From: Granulosicoccus antarcticus IMCC3135
GTDB lineage: Bacteria > Pseudomonadota > Gammaproteobacteria > Granulosicoccales > Granulosicoccaceae
Reading direction: 5' to 3'
Assembly (NCBI RefSeq): GCF_002215215.1
Contig: NZ_CP018632.1
Span: 1,484,501-1,548,500, forward strand
Length of the DNA stretch: 64,000 nucleotides
Shown here: one piece after another, positions 57,431 to 64,000 of the stretch
How the letters are laid out: the number at the start of each line of letters is the position of its first letter
Position numbering within the stretch: the first letter of the stretch is position 1
The notes under the pieces: generated by a model
Seen by the model: the letters and a program-made list of their open reading frames with translations, nothing else
Told to the model about the DNA's origin: nothing
Databases searched by the model: none
Program-made: the position numbers and the translations under genes

Positions 57431-59776
57431 TCAGGCCGCCAGGTTTTTCCCGTTGATCTGATGTTCAAGCCACCAGGCAGTAAAATCATCGGCGAGCAGA
57501 GGCCGTGATATGTAATAACCCTGGATCGTGTTGCTGCCAAGTTCATTCAACAGGTCCCATTCTTCGCGAGTCTCGATGCCCTCTGTCGTGATGCTCATGT
57601 TCATGCTGTGGCCCAGATCAATGATTGCCTTGACGATCAAAGCCTCGGTTGTGTCTGGTTTGATATCGATGATGAACGAGCGGTCAATCTTCAGTTCATC
57701 GATAGGCAGCTCGCGAAGTTTTGCCAGGGATGAGTAGCCTGTGCCGAAATCATCAATGGAGACAGAGAAACCACTATCACGCAGTCTGTGCAGGATCGTC
57801 AGTGCCTTGTCCGCATCGCGCATCATGGCGCTTTCAGTGACTTCGATGATCAGGTCTGTACTGACGAGTCCATATTTTGCAAGATAACCTTCGATCCGAT
57901 TGGGTAGGCCATCATCCTGTAGGTCCATTGCAGACAGGTTGACAGCCGACTTTACAGTCACACCTGCGGCCCGCCACAACGCAATCTGAGAGATGACAGC
58001 TTGCAGGATCCAGTTACTCAGCATGCTGATGTTGCCGGACTTCTCCGCCAGTCCAATGAATTCATCGGGTGGCATGAAGCCGTGTATCGGATGAATCCAG
58101 CGCACCAGTGCCTCAACGCTGCTGACGGTACCGCTTGCCATGCAGATTTTCGGCTGATAGTGCATCACGAACTGGTTTTCATCCACCGCTCGTTTCAGAT
58201 CCGCCACAATGGATAGCTGTCGTAGATGGTTCTCGTCGCGACCGTGCTGGTAGAATTCGATCTCTCTCATGCTTTCGCGAGCATCAGTCAGTGCAATGTC
58301 TGCGCGCCTGATCAGTTCAGTCTCATCCGTACCATGTTCCGGGTAGAGTGATACGCCAGCCGAGATACGGGGCGTTAGCTCAGCATCATCAAGCAGAATC
58401 GGCTGAGACATCTGCAAGACGATATCTCGGGTGAGTGCTCGTACTGTCATTTCGTCAGCATTGCCGCTGATGATCAGAAATTCATCGTTGGATACGCGCG
58501 CTACGGTGTCGCCTTCGCGCAGCTGCCTGGATACGCGTCTGGCCAGCTCTTTGATCAGACGCTCGCCGATCAGGTGCCCCAGCGTTTCTGTCACCTGCTT
58601 GTATCGATCAACACCCAACACGATAATGGCGACCGACTCATCCTGACGGTCGGCGATGCTTATCTGTTGTTTGAGTCGATCGCGGGCAAGGCGTAAATTG
58701 GGTAGCTGGGTCAGTTCATCGTGGAAGGCCAGATGTGCAATATGCTCTTCGCGTTCGGAAATGCCAGTCTGCATTCGGTTGAAGGTATCAGCCAGCTGGC
58801 CGAACTCATCGCAACGTTGTAAATCAAGACGTGTGCCGTAGTGGCCATCCTTTATTCGTGCGGCCGCTGCCGATAGCATTTGCAGTGGTCGGGTCACACT
58901 GTGGGCCATCCAGAAGGCCAGAGCGATGGCCAAGGCCAGGCTCAGGCTGGTCAGCAGGATGAGCCGGTTTCGTAATCGTTGATAGGATTGCAAGGCACTG
59001 TCGAGTGACTTTTGCAGAATCGCCGAGACGCCTCCGTTGAGCCGGTCAAGCACCACAAGCTGTGTCAGGAATGCCTCGTTCTGCAAGAGGGCAATCTGGC
59101 CGGCTGTAGAATGGGTTAGCTCATTGATGGCGCGAGGTAGGGCGGCCCTTTGTTCCGGCGGCAAGGTGGAACCGAAATAATGCTGTCGATCGCCAAGCTG
59201 TCCCGAGAATGAAACCTGCATGCCGATCTGACTGGCCAGATCATTGGCCAGTGAATCATTGAGTGAAAACCCGAGCAACAGCCAGCCGATGGTCAACGGC
59301 GCTTTGACAGGTACTACGACCACCTGACGTGCCTTGTCGGCAAGAACCAGAGTCTCCATGAAGTGACCCGAGACGCCTGCTTTGCTTGCGACTCGTGCAT
59401 ACTTTTCTGCATCCTCGTTGACGCTATGGGTCGTACTGATCAGCCGGCCATCAAGAGAGATCAGGCTGGCCAGGTCGGCATCCACACGCACAACGTTGTT
59501 GCTCAGTGCCGAATTGATGGTTCCCTGGTCACGGCTGGCAATGGCTGACTTGAAGCCATAATCAGCCGCCAGTACCTGGGCACTATTGAGTAGCAGCTGG
59601 CTGCGTTTATCAACCAGCTGAGTGAGCAGCGTGCTGCCCGCATTGAGTTGTTGGCGAGTTTCCGCCTTTATATCCTTATCGAGCGTGCTGAGCAGGGCCA
59701 GAAACGTTGTCAGTTGTGCAACAACGACAAGGCCAACCACCAGCAACAGAATGCGCAGATAGAAAGAGTTGAACAT
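57431..59776 (-). CDS. Membrane GGDEF/EAL protein with extracytoplasmic sensor
   Basis: A 781-residue signalling protein. Two membrane helices (about 5-30 and 275-298) bracket a periplasmic sensor that resembles a double Cache domain. HAMP follows (HSVTRPLQMLSAAAARIKDG), then GGDEF and EAL domains. The GGDEF signature is degenerate (VSNDEF), so it is unlikely to make c-di-GMP. The EAL domain is intact: VEALVRW, NLSAMDL, IEVTESAMM, IDDFGTGYSS, LKIDRSF, TTEGIET and IQGYYISRPL. It should be a c-di-GMP phosphodiesterase controlled by the sensor. ATG 59776 is used; the upstream TTG 59788 overlaps the cupredoxin gene end. Confidence 0.87.
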   Translation of the reverse strand: MFNSFYLRILLLVVGLVVVAQLTTFLALLSTLDKDIKAETRQQLNAGSTLLTQLVDKRSQLLLNSAQVLAADYGFKSAIASRDQGTINSALSNNVVRVDADLASLISLDGRLISTTHSVNEDAEKYARVASKAGVSGHFMETLVLADKARQVVVVPVKAPLTIGWLLLGFSLNDSLANDLASQIGMQVSFSGQLGDRQHYFGSTLPPEQRAALPRAINELTHSTAGQIALLQNEAFLTQLVVLDRLNGGVSAILQKSLDSALQSYQRLRNRLILLTSLSLALAIALAFWMAHSVTRPLQMLSAAAARIKDGHYGTRLDLQRCDEFGQLADTFNRMQTGISEREEHIAHLAFHDELTQLPNLRLARDRLKQQISIADRQDESVAIIVLGVDRYKQVTETLGHLIGERLIKELARRVSRQLREGDTVARVSNDEFLIISGNADEMTVRALTRDIVLQMSQPILLDDAELTPRISAGVSLYPEHGTDETELIRRADIALTDARESMREIEFYQHGRDENHLRQLSIVADLKRAVDENQFVMHYQPKICMASGTVSSVEALVRWIHPIHGFMPPDEFIGLAEKSGNISMLSNWILQAVISQIALWRAAGVTVKSAVNLSAMDLQDDGLPNRIEGYLAKYGLVSTDLIIEVTESAMMRDADKALTILHRLRDSGFSVSIDDFGTGYSSLAKLRELPIDELKIDRSFIIDIKPDTTEALIVKAIIDLGHSMNMSITTEGIETREEWDLLNELGSNTIQGYYISRPLLADDFTAWWLEHQINGKNLAA

Positions 59777-59784
59777 GGTCAGGC

Positions 59785-60429
59785 TCAATCGTCGAACAAA
59801 GCCTGCAATGGGCTGACTTCGGGTTTGGGAGTCTGGGCTCGCTGACCGGTTGGTAGCCGAACAGTAATCGCCTGATGACCTTCTGTCAGGGTGATCTTCT
59901 GGTGTTCATAATTCATTCCCAGATCTGGGTGCCACACTTGAAGTGTATAGTTGCCGCCGGGAATCTGGTCGATACTGGCCAGGCCATCTATTTCTGTTTT
60001 TGAGAACCAGGGGGTGTCGACCACTTGCAGATAACCGATCATGCCATCGTGAATGTTGCACCCCAGAACGACGATGCCGGGTTCATCAAAGCTGATCGGC
60101 TTGTTCTTCTCGCCGTGGTAAAGCTTCAGCTCGAAGTTGTTTGGATATGAGAACGAGTAGACATGATGGCGCACATCATCCGAGTTTGGAAATGAGACTT
60201 TTGTACCTTGTTGAATAGGTAGCACCGAGGGCGCAAATTGACGCTCACGCTGGTCCATGACAGCAAGCGCAGCATCGCCAGTAGCCATTTGGGAGACTTT
60301 GCCATGAATCGAGATGACAGCGTGTTCCAATCGGTTTCCTTCACTGTCGGTGACCGTCACCAGTAATGAGCTGGCCCAGGCAGAACTGTTGCACAGCACG
60401 TACAGCAACATTGTGCAGGCAAATCTCAT
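59785..60429 (-). CDS. Cupredoxin-like exported protein
   Basis: About 214 residues, exported by a signal peptide (FACTMLLYVLCNSSAWA). The first mature domain has the type 1 copper pattern: a His in DDVRHHVYSFSYP and Cys, His and Met in GCNIHDGMIGYLQVVDTP. Proteins like this are often labelled methylamine utilisation proteins, but no mau genes are nearby. The C-terminal part (GNYTLQVWHPDLGMNYEH) looks like a carboxypeptidase-regulatory-type domain. ATG 60429 has GGAG about ten bases before it. It is directly upstream of the GGDEF/EAL gene; a haem or copper related signal sensed by that protein is possible but unproven. Confidence 0.82.
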   Translation of the reverse strand: MRFACTMLLYVLCNSSAWASSLLVTVTDSEGNRLEHAVISIHGKVSQMATGDAALAVMDQRERQFAPSVLPIQQGTKVSFPNSDDVRHHVYSFSYPNNFELKLYHGEKNKPISFDEPGIVVLGCNIHDGMIGYLQVVDTPWFSKTEIDGLASIDQIPGGNYTLQVWHPDLGMNYEHQKITLTEGHQAITVRLPTGQRAQTPKPEVSPLQALFDD

Positions 60430-60616
60430 GAGTGGTTGCTCCGGAAACATTCTGGCTTGAACATCCACTAGCGGCCTGATCGGCCTGGACTTTATCCAGA
60501 TTAATGAATCTGGATTTATGGCCCAACGAGCCTATCGAGGTAACTGTAGTGTTGCCTGCCATCACATCAACAGGCACGATAGTCTCAGTGACGTGTCACT
60601 ACCGATTCACGATCCC

Positions 60617-61453
60617 TCAGGCGGTAGAAATAACTTCGTTGCGGGCGTCGTCAATCTTCTGGTTAGGGTCGATTGCCTGCACTGTCATGGAGGTTAGTGT
60701 GGCCTGACCGATCAAGGTGGCGAAGGCCACATCGGCGGCGTCTCGTCCAGCGCCAATTCTTACAAAACCGCTTACCGGAGCCAGTTTTGTGGCATCGAAC
60801 AGAATCCAGTCGCCGCCCAAAAAGGCTTCGAAGAAACCGTGAAAATCCGGTGGATTAAGATTAACCGCATACCCCGAGACATAGCGTGCAGGAATTCCCA
60901 GTGCGCGGCACAGGGCGATAGAGACGTGTGCGAAATCTCGACAAACGCCAGTGCGTTGCAATAGCACGTCACAAGCAGTTGTACTGGGGCCTGTGCTGCC
61001 AGGGGTGTAAGCCAGGCTGTTATAGACCCAGTCTGTGATCTTGCTGACTCGATCGTAGCCACGATTCATATTGCCAAACAGATCGGTTGCAAATTTATAC
61101 AGTTTGTCGGATTCACAATAGCGGCTTGGATTCAGGTACGGCAGTACATCAGCAGGCAGCTCGGTGTAGTCGAGTTCAAACAGATTTCCATCGTAGGGCT
61201 CTTTGGGTTCCAGAGTTGCCGTTGCGGAATAATGAATGACGGTGGCACCGGGTTGCAGGATCAGGCGGCTGGCGCGGTTACCCAGTGGTCCTGTCTGCAA
61301 GAAATCGACGGGGGTAGAAGGGTTGACCGTCAGTAGTTCATCACTGATGAACTGTCTGCTCGTGTGCATGGCCGCCACTTGTAGCAAGATGGTTGTGGGA
61401 GTGTCCACGGAGTACGCCAGCTCGCTGTGTAGTTTCACAGTACGTTCGGTCAT
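60617..61453 (-). CDS. Transglutaminase-like cysteine peptidase family protein
   Basis: A 278-residue soluble protein. An N-terminal transglutaminase-N beta domain is followed by a papain-like transglutaminase core with catalytic Cys in RTGVCRDFAHVSIALCRALG at about residue 175, His in DFHGFFEAFLG and Asp in WILFDATKLAP. The Asn/Gly context is that of bacterial transglutaminase-like proteins often paired with circularly permuted ATP-grasp proteins; those partners are not here. The substrate is unknown. ATG 61453 is preferred over an in-frame upstream start at 61468. Confidence 0.88.
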   Translation of the reverse strand: MTERTVKLHSELAYSVDTPTTILLQVAAMHTSRQFISDELLTVNPSTPVDFLQTGPLGNRASRLILQPGATVIHYSATATLEPKEPYDGNLFELDYTELPADVLPYLNPSRYCESDKLYKFATDLFGNMNRGYDRVSKITDWVYNSLAYTPGSTGPSTTACDVLLQRTGVCRDFAHVSIALCRALGIPARYVSGYAVNLNPPDFHGFFEAFLGGDWILFDATKLAPVSGFVRIGAGRDAADVAFATLIGQATLTSMTVQAIDPNQKIDDARNEVISTA

Positions 61454-61633
61454 TGAGAGTATCGCCATTCAATTGAGTAGAAACCGGGAAGCGCCGCTCT
61501 GCGTTTTTCCTTGTAGGGAATATTCAAGAACGGGCTGTCTATTTCGCGAACGTTATCACTACTGTCTGAGCCCTGTTAGGGCTTTTGTAGAATACACAGT
61601 ATTTGCTGTGCCCGGGCAGCGACTACTAAATGC

Positions 61634-62179
61634 TCAGCGCAGCTGAGCTCCGGTGCGGACATCGATGATTCGAGTCGGGGCGCTCAGTGTACCGATCTGG
61701 CCCTGGACGATGGCATCAAGCTGCGGACCAAAAAGTGTTGTTGCGGTTGCCGTGTCACGACAAGGCTCCTGGCCGGAACGATTGGCACTGGTGGATACGA
61801 TTGCGCCACCAAAATCCTCGCATAGGCGTTGTACCAGTGGGTGGTTGCTGACCCTTACAGCCAGTGTGTCCCTGGAGCCTGAGAGCAGCTCGCTGATGCC
61901 CTGGCGTGCAGGTACAACAAAGGTGACAGGCCCTGGCCAGGCAGCGTCGAATTGCGTCTGCCAGGACGGCTCTATCGGGGCCAGAAAGGGGCTCAGCTGA
62001 GCTTGAGTCGCGGCAATGAGAATGAAGCCTTTGTGCGCATCACGGCTCTTGATGTCAATGATGCGCGCAAGCGCTGCTTCGTCATGCGGGTCGCAGCCGA
62101 GTCCGAATACCGCTTCGGTCGGGTAGGCGATGACACCACCAGATCGCAAGGCTGAAACAGCCTTGCTGAGATCCGGCAT
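61634..62179 (-). CDS. tsaC: Threonylcarbamoyl-AMP synthase TsaC
   Basis: A 181-residue YrdC-domain protein that makes threonylcarbamoyl-AMP for the t6A37 modification of tRNA. The binding pocket is visible in VIAYPTEAVFGLGCDPHDE, KSRDAHKGFILIAA, AWPGPVTFVVPA and VSTSANRSGQEPC. It lacks the extra Sua5 domain, so it is TsaC rather than Sua5. ATG 62179 is preferred; a GTG at 62185 overlaps the topA stop, so the gene is coupled to topA. Confidence 0.96.
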   Translation of the reverse strand: MPDLSKAVSALRSGGVIAYPTEAVFGLGCDPHDEAALARIIDIKSRDAHKGFILIAATQAQLSPFLAPIEPSWQTQFDAAWPGPVTFVVPARQGISELLSGSRDTLAVRVSNHPLVQRLCEDFGGAIVSTSANRSGQEPCRDTATATTLFGPQLDAIVQGQIGTLSAPTRIIDVRTGAQLR

Positions 62180-62181
62180 GT

Positions 62182-64000
62182 TCACTCAGCCTTGGAGCTA
62201 TCACTGGAGGCTGCGGCTTTTTTCTTGGCTGCAGCTTTTTTACTGGCAGCACTTTTTTTCTTGCTGGCGGCGCTTTTCTTTTTGCTGGCGCTTTTCTTCT
62301 TGGTCTTCTTCTTTGCGACCGCTTTTTTCTTGGCAGTGGCCTCTGTCTTCTTGGCTACAGCTTTCTTCTTGCCGCGACCGCGCCGCTCTGGCGCTTCGGC
62401 CAGCAGTTTCTGGCAGGTCTCCAGATCAATCGCTGCCGGGGTCTCTTTCAATTCTTTGGGGATTTTTGCGTTCTTGCTGCCGTCGGTGATATAGGCGCCC
62501 CAGCGACCATTGAGTATCTGAATGTCGGTGCCTTCAAACTCCTTGACCAGCTTGTTGGCATCAGCAATCTTCTTCTCGGCGACGATCTCCAGTGCCCGTT
62601 CCAGCGTTACGGTGTAAGGATCGTCTTCCTTGAGCGATACGAACTTGGAGGCGTATTTGATATAGGGACCAAACCGACCAATATTGGCCGTGATTTTCTC
62701 ACCTTCAGCAGATTCACCCAGATCTCGGGGCAGGTCGAATAGCTGAATGGCTTGTTCCAGTGTGATGGTGTTCATGCGTTGACCGGGACGCAGCCCTGCG
62801 AACTTGGGCTTGTCCTCATCATCGCGGGTACCGATCTGGACAAACGCACCGTACTGACCAATGCGAACGGTGATCGGCTTACCGGATTCTTCGTCTGTTC
62901 CGAGTTCACGGGCCTGAATGGCCTCATCCTTCGAGACGTTCTCCAGCTTGTCGTCTACCTGTTCCTTGAAAGGTTTCCAGAACTCAGCCAACAAGGGCAC
63001 CCAGTCTTTCTCGCCACGTGATACGGCATCCAGCTCATCTTCCAGATTGGCCGTAAAGTCGTAGTCCACGTACTTGTCGAAATGCTTGGCAAGAAACGTT
63101 GCGACCACTCGACCCGTATCGGTCGGGAAGAAGCGGCGACTTTCAATTTCCACATATTCTCGTGACTGCAGCGTGGAAATGATGGAGGCATAGGTTGACG
63201 GTCGTCCAATTCCATATTCTTCCAGCGTCTTGACCAGGCTTGCCTCAGAGAAGCGCGGCGGAGGCTCAGTGAAATGCTGTGTCAGTTTGATGTCCTGCAA
63301 CGGGACCTGGTCGCCTTCCTTCATCTCTGGCAACACTTTCTCATCGTCGTCAGACTTTTTCTTGTCGTCCTCATCTTCCTTGTAGACGGTCATGAAACCG
63401 GGGAAGTGGATAGTCGAACCGGTAGCGCGAAACAGATTGCCTTCACCGCAGGCGAAATCCACGGCAACCTGGTCGATGGTGGCGAAGATCATCTGGCTAG
63501 CGACGGTTCGTTTCCAGATCAGGTTATAGAGCTTGTACTGATCTTCTTCGAGAAATTGCTTGATCTCGTCGGGGGCGCGCATCACCGATGAAGGGCGAAT
63601 CGCCTCGTGCGCTTCCTGCGCATTCTTGGATTTGTTCTTGTAGACGTTGATTGCCTCGGGCAGGTATTCCTTGCCAAAGCGTTTTGGTATCAGCTCCCGC
63701 AATTCGTCAAGGCATTCCTGAGACAGCGTAATGGAGTCGGTACGCATATAGGTGATCAAACCGGTGGGGCCTTCCTCACCAATTTTTATACCTTCGTATA
63801 GTTTCTGGGCGGTGCGCATGGTTCGCTGAGCACCAAATCCGAGTTTTCGTGACGCTTCCTGCTGCAGAGTCGAGGTGGTGAACGGTGCTGTCGGGTTGCG
63901 TTTACGCTGTTTCTTCTCGACCTTGACGGCCGTGAGCGTGCCATTGGCATTGCTCAGCAACATATCGCGAGTCGAGTTGGCCAGTTCGCCATTGTTGACG
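62182..64000 (-). CDS. topA: DNA topoisomerase I, 3' part
   Basis: The C-terminal 605 or so residues of a type IA topoisomerase; the N-terminus with Toprim lies beyond the right edge. Seen are the catalytic-region motif GPTGLITYMRTDSITLSQE (active Tyr and Arg), ASLVKTLEEYGIGRPSTYASI and TDTGRVVATFLAKHF, all core type IA elements. The C-terminal part has repeats of the IGRFGPYIKY/IGQYGAFVQIG type, as in topoisomerases with glycine-rich C-terminal repeats, and lacks the Cys4 zinc fingers of E. coli TopA. It ends in a Lys/Ala/Ser-rich tail of about 70 residues that probably binds DNA. It relaxes negative supercoils. tsaC follows with overlap. Confidence 0.96.
   Translation of the reverse strand, partial: VNNGELANSTRDMLLSNANGTLTAVKVEKKQRKRNPTAPFTTSTLQQEASRKLGFGAQRTMRTAQKLYEGIKIGEEGPTGLITYMRTDSITLSQECLDELRELIPKRFGKEYLPEAINVYKNKSKNAQEAHEAIRPSSVMRAPDEIKQFLEEDQYKLYNLIWKRTVASQMIFATIDQVAVDFACGEGNLFRATGSTIHFPGFMTVYKEDEDDKKKSDDDEKVLPEMKEGDQVPLQDIKLTQHFTEPPPRFSEASLVKTLEEYGIGRPSTYASIISTLQSREYVEIESRRFFPTDTGRVVATFLAKHFDKYVDYDFTANLEDELDAVSRGEKDWVPLLAEFWKPFKEQVDDKLENVSKDEAIQARELGTDEESGKPITVRIGQYGAFVQIGTRDDEDKPKFAGLRPGQRMNTITLEQAIQLFDLPRDLGESAEGEKITANIGRFGPYIKYASKFVSLKEDDPYTVTLERALEIVAEKKIADANKLVKEFEGTDIQILNGRWGAYITDGSKNAKIPKELKETPAAIDLETCQKLLAEAPERRGRGKKKAVAKKTEATAKKKAVAKKKTKKKSASKKKSAASKKKSAASKKAAAKKKAAASSDSSKAE

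Noticed and set aside
59785-60429. Methylamine utilisation role of the cupredoxin-like protein
   Set aside because: The label is common for this family, but no methylamine dehydrogenase or MauG genes occur nearby, so I kept only the copper-site description.

Overview
The window looks like the chromosome of a gammaproteobacterium of moderate GC content, probably from a marine or Granulosicoccus-like lineage; the genus is a guess. The evidence is the gene order aroQ-accB-accC-prmA-(DUF3426 protein)-dusB-fis-purH, which resembles the Pseudomonas arrangement, together with fabA-fabB, fxsA-groES-groEL, rnk, srkA, hemF, tsaC and topA. Both ends cut through genes: a GTPase at the left edge and topA at the right edge. 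I recognise no rRNA, tRNA, CRISPR array, insertion sequence or prophage.

Layout. 1-9 kb: a partial YfjP-type GTPase, a small frameshifted membrane gene coupled to an ABC exporter, a four-gene polar amino acid ABC importer, an HNH protein and a large GH63-type glucosidase. 9-19 kb: an AlkA-like glycosylase, a DsbD with a duplicated N-terminal domain, fxsA, groESL under a sigma70 promoter overlapped by a perfect CIRCE operator, a GGDEF/EAL protein, tag and a DUF924 protein. 19-24 kb: a DUF4197 lipoprotein, fabA-fabB, a CheY-like regulator with a possible CheX/CheC-type partner, and srkA. 24-32 kb: the conserved housekeeping block from aroQ to purH. 32-43 kb: a CPBP protease, an OmpA-type porin, hemB, aroE with a coupled membrane protein, a DUF192 protein, an aminotransferase, an aldo/keto reductase, nfsA, two secreted proteins and an old-yellow-enzyme reductase. 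43-45 kb: rnk and a histidine kinase.

45.5-50.1 kb holds the most interesting locus: a compact gene set YcaO, TfuA, thermolysin-like metallopeptidase and a 155-residue protein ending in seven exact GGRVS repeats. YcaO-TfuA pairs are known to install backbone thioamides in ribosomal peptides such as thioviridamide and the repeat-containing thiovarsolins. I therefore read this as a probable, apparently undescribed RiPP biosynthetic cluster with a modular repeat core. The repeat units differ at synonymous positions while the peptide is invariant, which points to selection on the peptide. A divergent histidine kinase, a class III nucleotide cyclase with TPRs and a GNAT acetyltransferase flank it and may or may not belong to it.

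50-64 kb: a YdcZ-type membrane protein, a hotdog thioesterase, hemF, a Gfo/Idh/MocA oxidoreductase, a minus-strand group made of a cupredoxin-like protein, a GGDEF/EAL protein, a DUF3034 protein and a predicted lipoprotein truncated globin, then a transglutaminase-like protein, tsaC and the 3' part of topA. All functions are assigned from visible motifs and family memory; no database search was run.
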